From Aselliscus stoliczkanus (taxonomy: Eukaryota > Chordata > Mammalia > Chiroptera > Hipposideridae), in assembly GCA_033961575.1 (NCBI GenBank), contig CM066728.1, positions 30,876,352 through 30,940,351 on the forward strand: 64,000 bases of DNA, given 5' to 3'. The translations under genes were made by a program, and so were the position numbers. Under the pieces are notes generated by a model. The model did not search any database. It was given only the letters and a program-made list of their open reading frames with translations, and was not told the origin of the DNA. This document shows, one piece after another, positions 60,401-64,000 of the stretch. How positions within the stretch are numbered: position 1 is the first letter of the stretch; every line of letters begins with the position of its first letter.

Positions 60401-62493
60401 ACAAGTGAAGTCTAGTCTCCTCACTGTTACAGTTCCCCATGGTACAATTTTGCTTTCAGGGTTTTCTAACCTTCAGAAGGTCACCCTAAGGCCAGGCTAC
60501 TACATGATTATACAAAGTGGAGAAATAATCAACAATTTCCTCTAACTCTTTCCCTGATTTTCTCCTCTTATCTTCAAATCCAATCAGAGTGAGAGTTTAT
60601 AAATCCTCTCTGGACTCCTCCACTAAACTTTTTCAATTAATCTCCTTTTCCTAGATTTTTTTTTTCCCATTTCCTTCCTTCTCTGAGGGGCTTCTTAGTT
60701 TGATTACACTTTCCAATTATTTGAACTACCCCTATTTTTTTCTAACAGAAGCAAATATTAGAACATGCCTTTCAAATCTCCCATTACTTTCTATGGATCC
60801 TACTTATGTCCATCTACCTTTCTTCATCCTTTAACAACTGCTGTTATCAGATTATTCTCATCTCTACTACAAACTATTGGCAAACTATAGGCATAATTTA
60901 CCATCTTTATTTCAGGATATTTTCTCAGGATCTCTTTTCTACATCTGTTGCACAACCACAATTGTTCCTTTTCTTTTAAACAAAGTATAATTTGTTATCT
61001 TCAAGTGTTATATTAACATGAATATCAACCCAAAATCTACATGAAAAAGTGAAAGCATTTCGTTTTTTTCTCTTGAGGTTTTTGTTCTTTTTCTTGTCCC
61101 CTTGTCAGTAACTACTTTGTCTCTCCAAGTAATGATTTTCATAGTTTCATGACATTTTCTTTTTTAACATCATCTTTCCTTGTCATCTTCTTCCATGCTT
61201 CTGCCACACACAAATACACTCAGACCCAAGCACATACACACACATGTCAGTGGATAAAAAGTGACAGGTTTTGTTTTAGTTCTAGTGTCAATCCATAAAA
61301 ATGAGAAAGTGAACTGGAAGGGGTAAAAGTGGAAAAGGATAAAGACTGAAAAACGACATGCTAGAACTGGGAACTGAGTTCAAGAGGAACAGCAGAGCGG
61401 AAAACTTGACAGAAACCCAACAAAGAAAAACTGGCTACTTGTCTTATAACCATTTAAATAATAAGAGCTAACGTTATAAAAACCACAATATAATTTTTAT
61501 GTGCTAACACTGATACTCTGTCATAGTTTTGCCCTGTGAGCCAGCTGGCATGACACAGAGATTGCCTACTTACACCATTCTCAGATTGATCATATATCTG
61601 CCTTAAATTTTTTCTTTAAGGTAACAATCTAGAAAAAGAAACTAGCAAATTGCAATACATTTCACCATCACATTTTTACATATTTTAAAGCTCAAGCTAT
61701 TTTATGTCATACTTGCCTCTTATCTATTATAATCAGTTACTAAAGAACCCCCCGCCCCCCCCTTTTTTTTTTTCTATTCTGTCTAAAGATGAATCATTAT
61801 TTTGAGGCTGCTTGAATGCCATAAAATGGGCATCTCCTAAATACTGGATCTAGAAAAAGGTTAATGAAAAAAACCTTATGACTATTCTGTGTATTGCCAC
61901 AACTATGATTGCCATCCAAATCATATCAAATTCAGCTTCCAAAGAAATCTGTCTCTGCACCTTACCTATGTCAGTATTTTCTTAATTTTTTAAGGCTTTC
62001 TATCACCCCACATCTACATATATATTGCTTCTTTCCACCCCGTGACTCTTTATTTTCCCTCTGACCAATTTGTCTTCCTTTTCTTAATCTTGTCATTCTG
62101 TATTTTTATCTTCTGACAAGTCCCAGTGCCTGAGATAGAATCTTATGTTATTACAGTGAAAAGGATCAATATCATTGTTGAAAAAAATCCTACTAATGCA
62201 GTATTGTTGGTTTGACCTTTTAATATGTTAGATGCACCTTAAAATTAGGATTGTAGGATTAGGAGTGCTATGTTATCTAGTGATTTCATTTCTTTCTTAT
62301 TTTTTTTCTTCTGAATGTCATCATTTTTGAAAATAAAAACATGTAACATGAAAGACCTGATAAATGCAAATATTATTGGGTCAAAAGCAGATGTATGCTA
62401 CTTAGGATGAGAGTATGGAATTTACCAAAAAATGCAATAACAAGAAACGAAATTTCCAAAGGTAAGGTGATATAGAATCAGGAACGGACTTTT
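54481..62493. other. Long stretch without recognisable gene; few repeats
   Basis: About 8 kb with no exon I can support. Notable bits: T-run with TTTG repeats at 55126-55171; a 16-mer GGCTGGAGGTTTCCAC near 55665 and again near 56525; a repeat-poor block 57280-57860 with mid GC that looks like candidate conserved non-coding DNA; a poly(A)-like run at 60183-60196; a C then T homopolymer at about 61748-61771. Coding, LTR or regulatory identity is not established for any of these. Confidence 0.35.
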
Positions 62494-62962
62494 TTTTTTA
62501 TTTATTTTTTTTTTTAAAGATTTTATTGGGGAATTGGTGGAGGGGAACAGCGTTGGGGAATCGGGGAAGGGGAACAGACAAGCTGCTGTCTTCTTCTTCT
62601 TCAGTTTAGTTGCGGAGGATGTTGCTTCACTGTTGGTATCGTCATTGCGCTCTTCCCGGATGAGGCAGATAGGTCGCTGGCCTCTGGATGTCGCTCACCA
62701 CAGCTATTGGCAGCTCACGCTTGGCTGCCAGCCCCTCACGCTGGCTGCGGGCCACTCACTGTAGCCTATGGCAGCCCACTGCAGCAGGGGCTGCAGCCCA
62801 CACCATCACCGGGGCTCGCACAGCCCAGCTCCAGGTGGAGCTGTTGTTAGCTGTAGAGGGCAGTGTCACTGGCCCTCATGTGGGATCCGAACCGGGGCCG
62901 CTGTCATCCCAAAACCAGCGCTTAACCAAAGCGCCACTCGGCCGGCCCAGGAACGGACTTTT
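62480..62962 (-). mobile_element. Long form of tRNA-derived SINE, antisense, 14-bp duplication
   Basis: The element is about 62494-62948 (455 bp). On the minus strand it runs GGGCCGGCCGAGTGGCGC, a B-box CCCCGGTTCGGATCCCA, GACACTGCCCTC, CAGCTCCACCTGGAGCTGG, two GTGGCC/GCAGCC-type GC-rich blocks, and a tail with CCAATAAAATCTTT before poly(A). The flanking AGGAACGGACTTTT is at 62480-62493 and 62949-62962. An AATAAA-type signal in the tail is a T+ SINE feature. It resembles the Rhin-1 family of rhinolophoid bats as remembered. Confidence 0.93.
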
Positions 62963-63717
62963 GGCATAGGGTAATGCATCCTTCCATGATAAATTGACCT
63001 ATTTTTTCAGGTTGGTTTCCATTTTGTCTCTGGCTCAATTTAGCATCAAATAAATTCAGTACTTCCAGCCCCAGTCCTTAATACAATTAATAATGTAAAT
63101 CACTAAGAAACCAAACAGGGTTTCTGAAAGAACATCTGCCATGGATAGGCAGCTGTGTGTTGTAACTGACATAAAGAGATAAAGAAAAGATATACACTCC
63201 AGCCGAACTGCATTGTACTACTGAAGATATTTTGACTACTCCTAGCTATATGATGCTATCTCATGTTATTAATGTTGGTTACCTGATGATTCCAAGAGAA
63301 CTTCAAAGCTAACGCTTCCCAGATGCTCAACCATTTTCCTACATCCTGCTAGTTACTTAATATGAAAGCAAATTATCTATCATCTACCTTCTAACCTCTT
63401 CTCCTCCTTAAAACACTAGATAGACTAGACAATGCTATGGCAAAAAATACCATCTCAGGCTACCAAGAAAAAAAATGTTTTTCATCTTTTCAGCTTTTAA
63501 TGCATATGGTCAACTTTCTACTGGTTAATTATATGATATCCCACATTGAGGTAGCTCAATTTCAAATTTTTAGTTCACAAATAAATTCATTTGTTCTCCC
63601 TTTAGCCTTCTCATTTCTCTTTATTCTTTGTGTCAGAGAATAGCATCACTAATTATCTGTATCTCCAAGATAAATATGTGAATGTCAGTCTAAACCTCAA
63701 CCTTTCATTTCATTCAT
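62963..63717. other. Unassigned DNA
   Basis: No gene or recognisable repeat. Confidence 0.4.
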
Positions 63718-64000
63718 CATTGTGGTAGACTGAATAAATCGTTCCCCACAAAAAAAAAAAAAAGGTCCACATCCCAAGTTTTGGAACCTATGAAACTGTT
63801 ACCTTAAATGGCAAAAGAGATTTTGAAGATGTGCTTTAGTTGAGAATTTTGACATGAGGAGACTACCCTGGATAACCCTGGTAAGTGCAATGAATTCAGG
63901 GGTCCTGATAAGAGGCAGGTGGGGTAGTAAAGCAGAGGGCAAAGAAAGACAGTTTTGAAGATGCTATGCTGATAACTTTGATGATGGAGGGAGATGCCAT
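63718..64000 (+). mobile_element. MaLR (MLT1-like) LTR, cut by the window edge
   Basis: Starts TTGTGGTAGACTGAATAAAT and continues with GGTCCACATCCCAAGTTTTG, GTTACCTTAAATGGCAAAAG, GATTTTGAAGATGTG, GACTACCCTGGATAACCC and GGTCCTGATAAGAGGCAGG, the same layout as the LTR at 665-1145. A poly(A)-like run of 13 A lies near 63750. The right part lies outside the window. Confidence 0.7.

Noticed and set aside
60074..60545. 116-codon minus-strand and 85-codon plus-strand frames
   Set aside because: The minus frame reads through a homopolymer as a phenylalanine run; no domain, and no retrocopy hallmarks could be shown.

Overview
This is AT-rich, intron/intergenic-type mammalian DNA. I found no host protein-coding gene, tRNA, rRNA or CRISPR array that I can defend. 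Open frames longer than about 60 codons are either transposon remnants, simple-sequence frames or chance frames. The window is best read as a layered record of transposon insertions. The lineage is probably a bat, and perhaps a rhinolophoid (horseshoe / leaf-nosed) bat. The reasons are a tRNA-derived SINE whose long form ends in a CCAATAAAATCTTT-type tail (it resembles the Rhin-1 family as I remember it, not verified), a young L1 family with a bat-like 3' UTR, and two recently acquired-looking mariner elements. The lineage call is inference.

Layout. 0-4.6 kb: ancient MaLR-type LTR, MIR copies, a 38-bp A/T insertion with a 16-bp duplication, and a short SINE. 4.66-7.5 kb: an antisense L1 lacking most of ORF1/ORF2. 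7.5-14.4 kb: short SINEs, tetranucleotide and dinucleotide repeats, and L1 3' pieces. 14.4-19.6 kb: MIRs, a MER5A-like hAT relic and an antisense ancient L1/HAL1 split by a SINE. 19.6-27.8 kb: mostly unassigned AT-rich DNA with two copies of a TA-flanked 145-156 bp MITE, a complex TA block and a GA purine tract. 27.8-34.15 kb: a complete 6.3-kb L1 on the minus strand with a perfect 15-bp target-site duplication, nearly structurally intact but frameshifted. 35.1-37.9 kb: a G-run tract and a HAL1-like relic interrupted by a 475-bp L1 3' fragment with a 10-bp duplication. 41.9-43.2 and 52.9-54.2 kb: two complete mariner elements of different subfamilies, each flanked by TA and carrying a broken DD34D transposase gene. 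43.5 kb: a 68-bp perfect palindrome. 46.2 and 62.5 kb: two long (about 440-455 bp) SINEs. 54.5-62.5 kb: long unassigned stretch. 63.7 kb to the end: start of another MaLR-like LTR.

The most informative observations are structural. The SINE occurs in two discrete length classes with the same truncation point in all four short copies. The L1 family has a duplicated ~200-bp module in its 3' UTR and in-frame 111-bp monomers in its 5' UTR that carry a 174-codon antisense frame. The two mariners differ in catalytic residues: one has Asp-to-Asn in the second catalytic position, the other keeps all three. I see no convincing new host gene system here.
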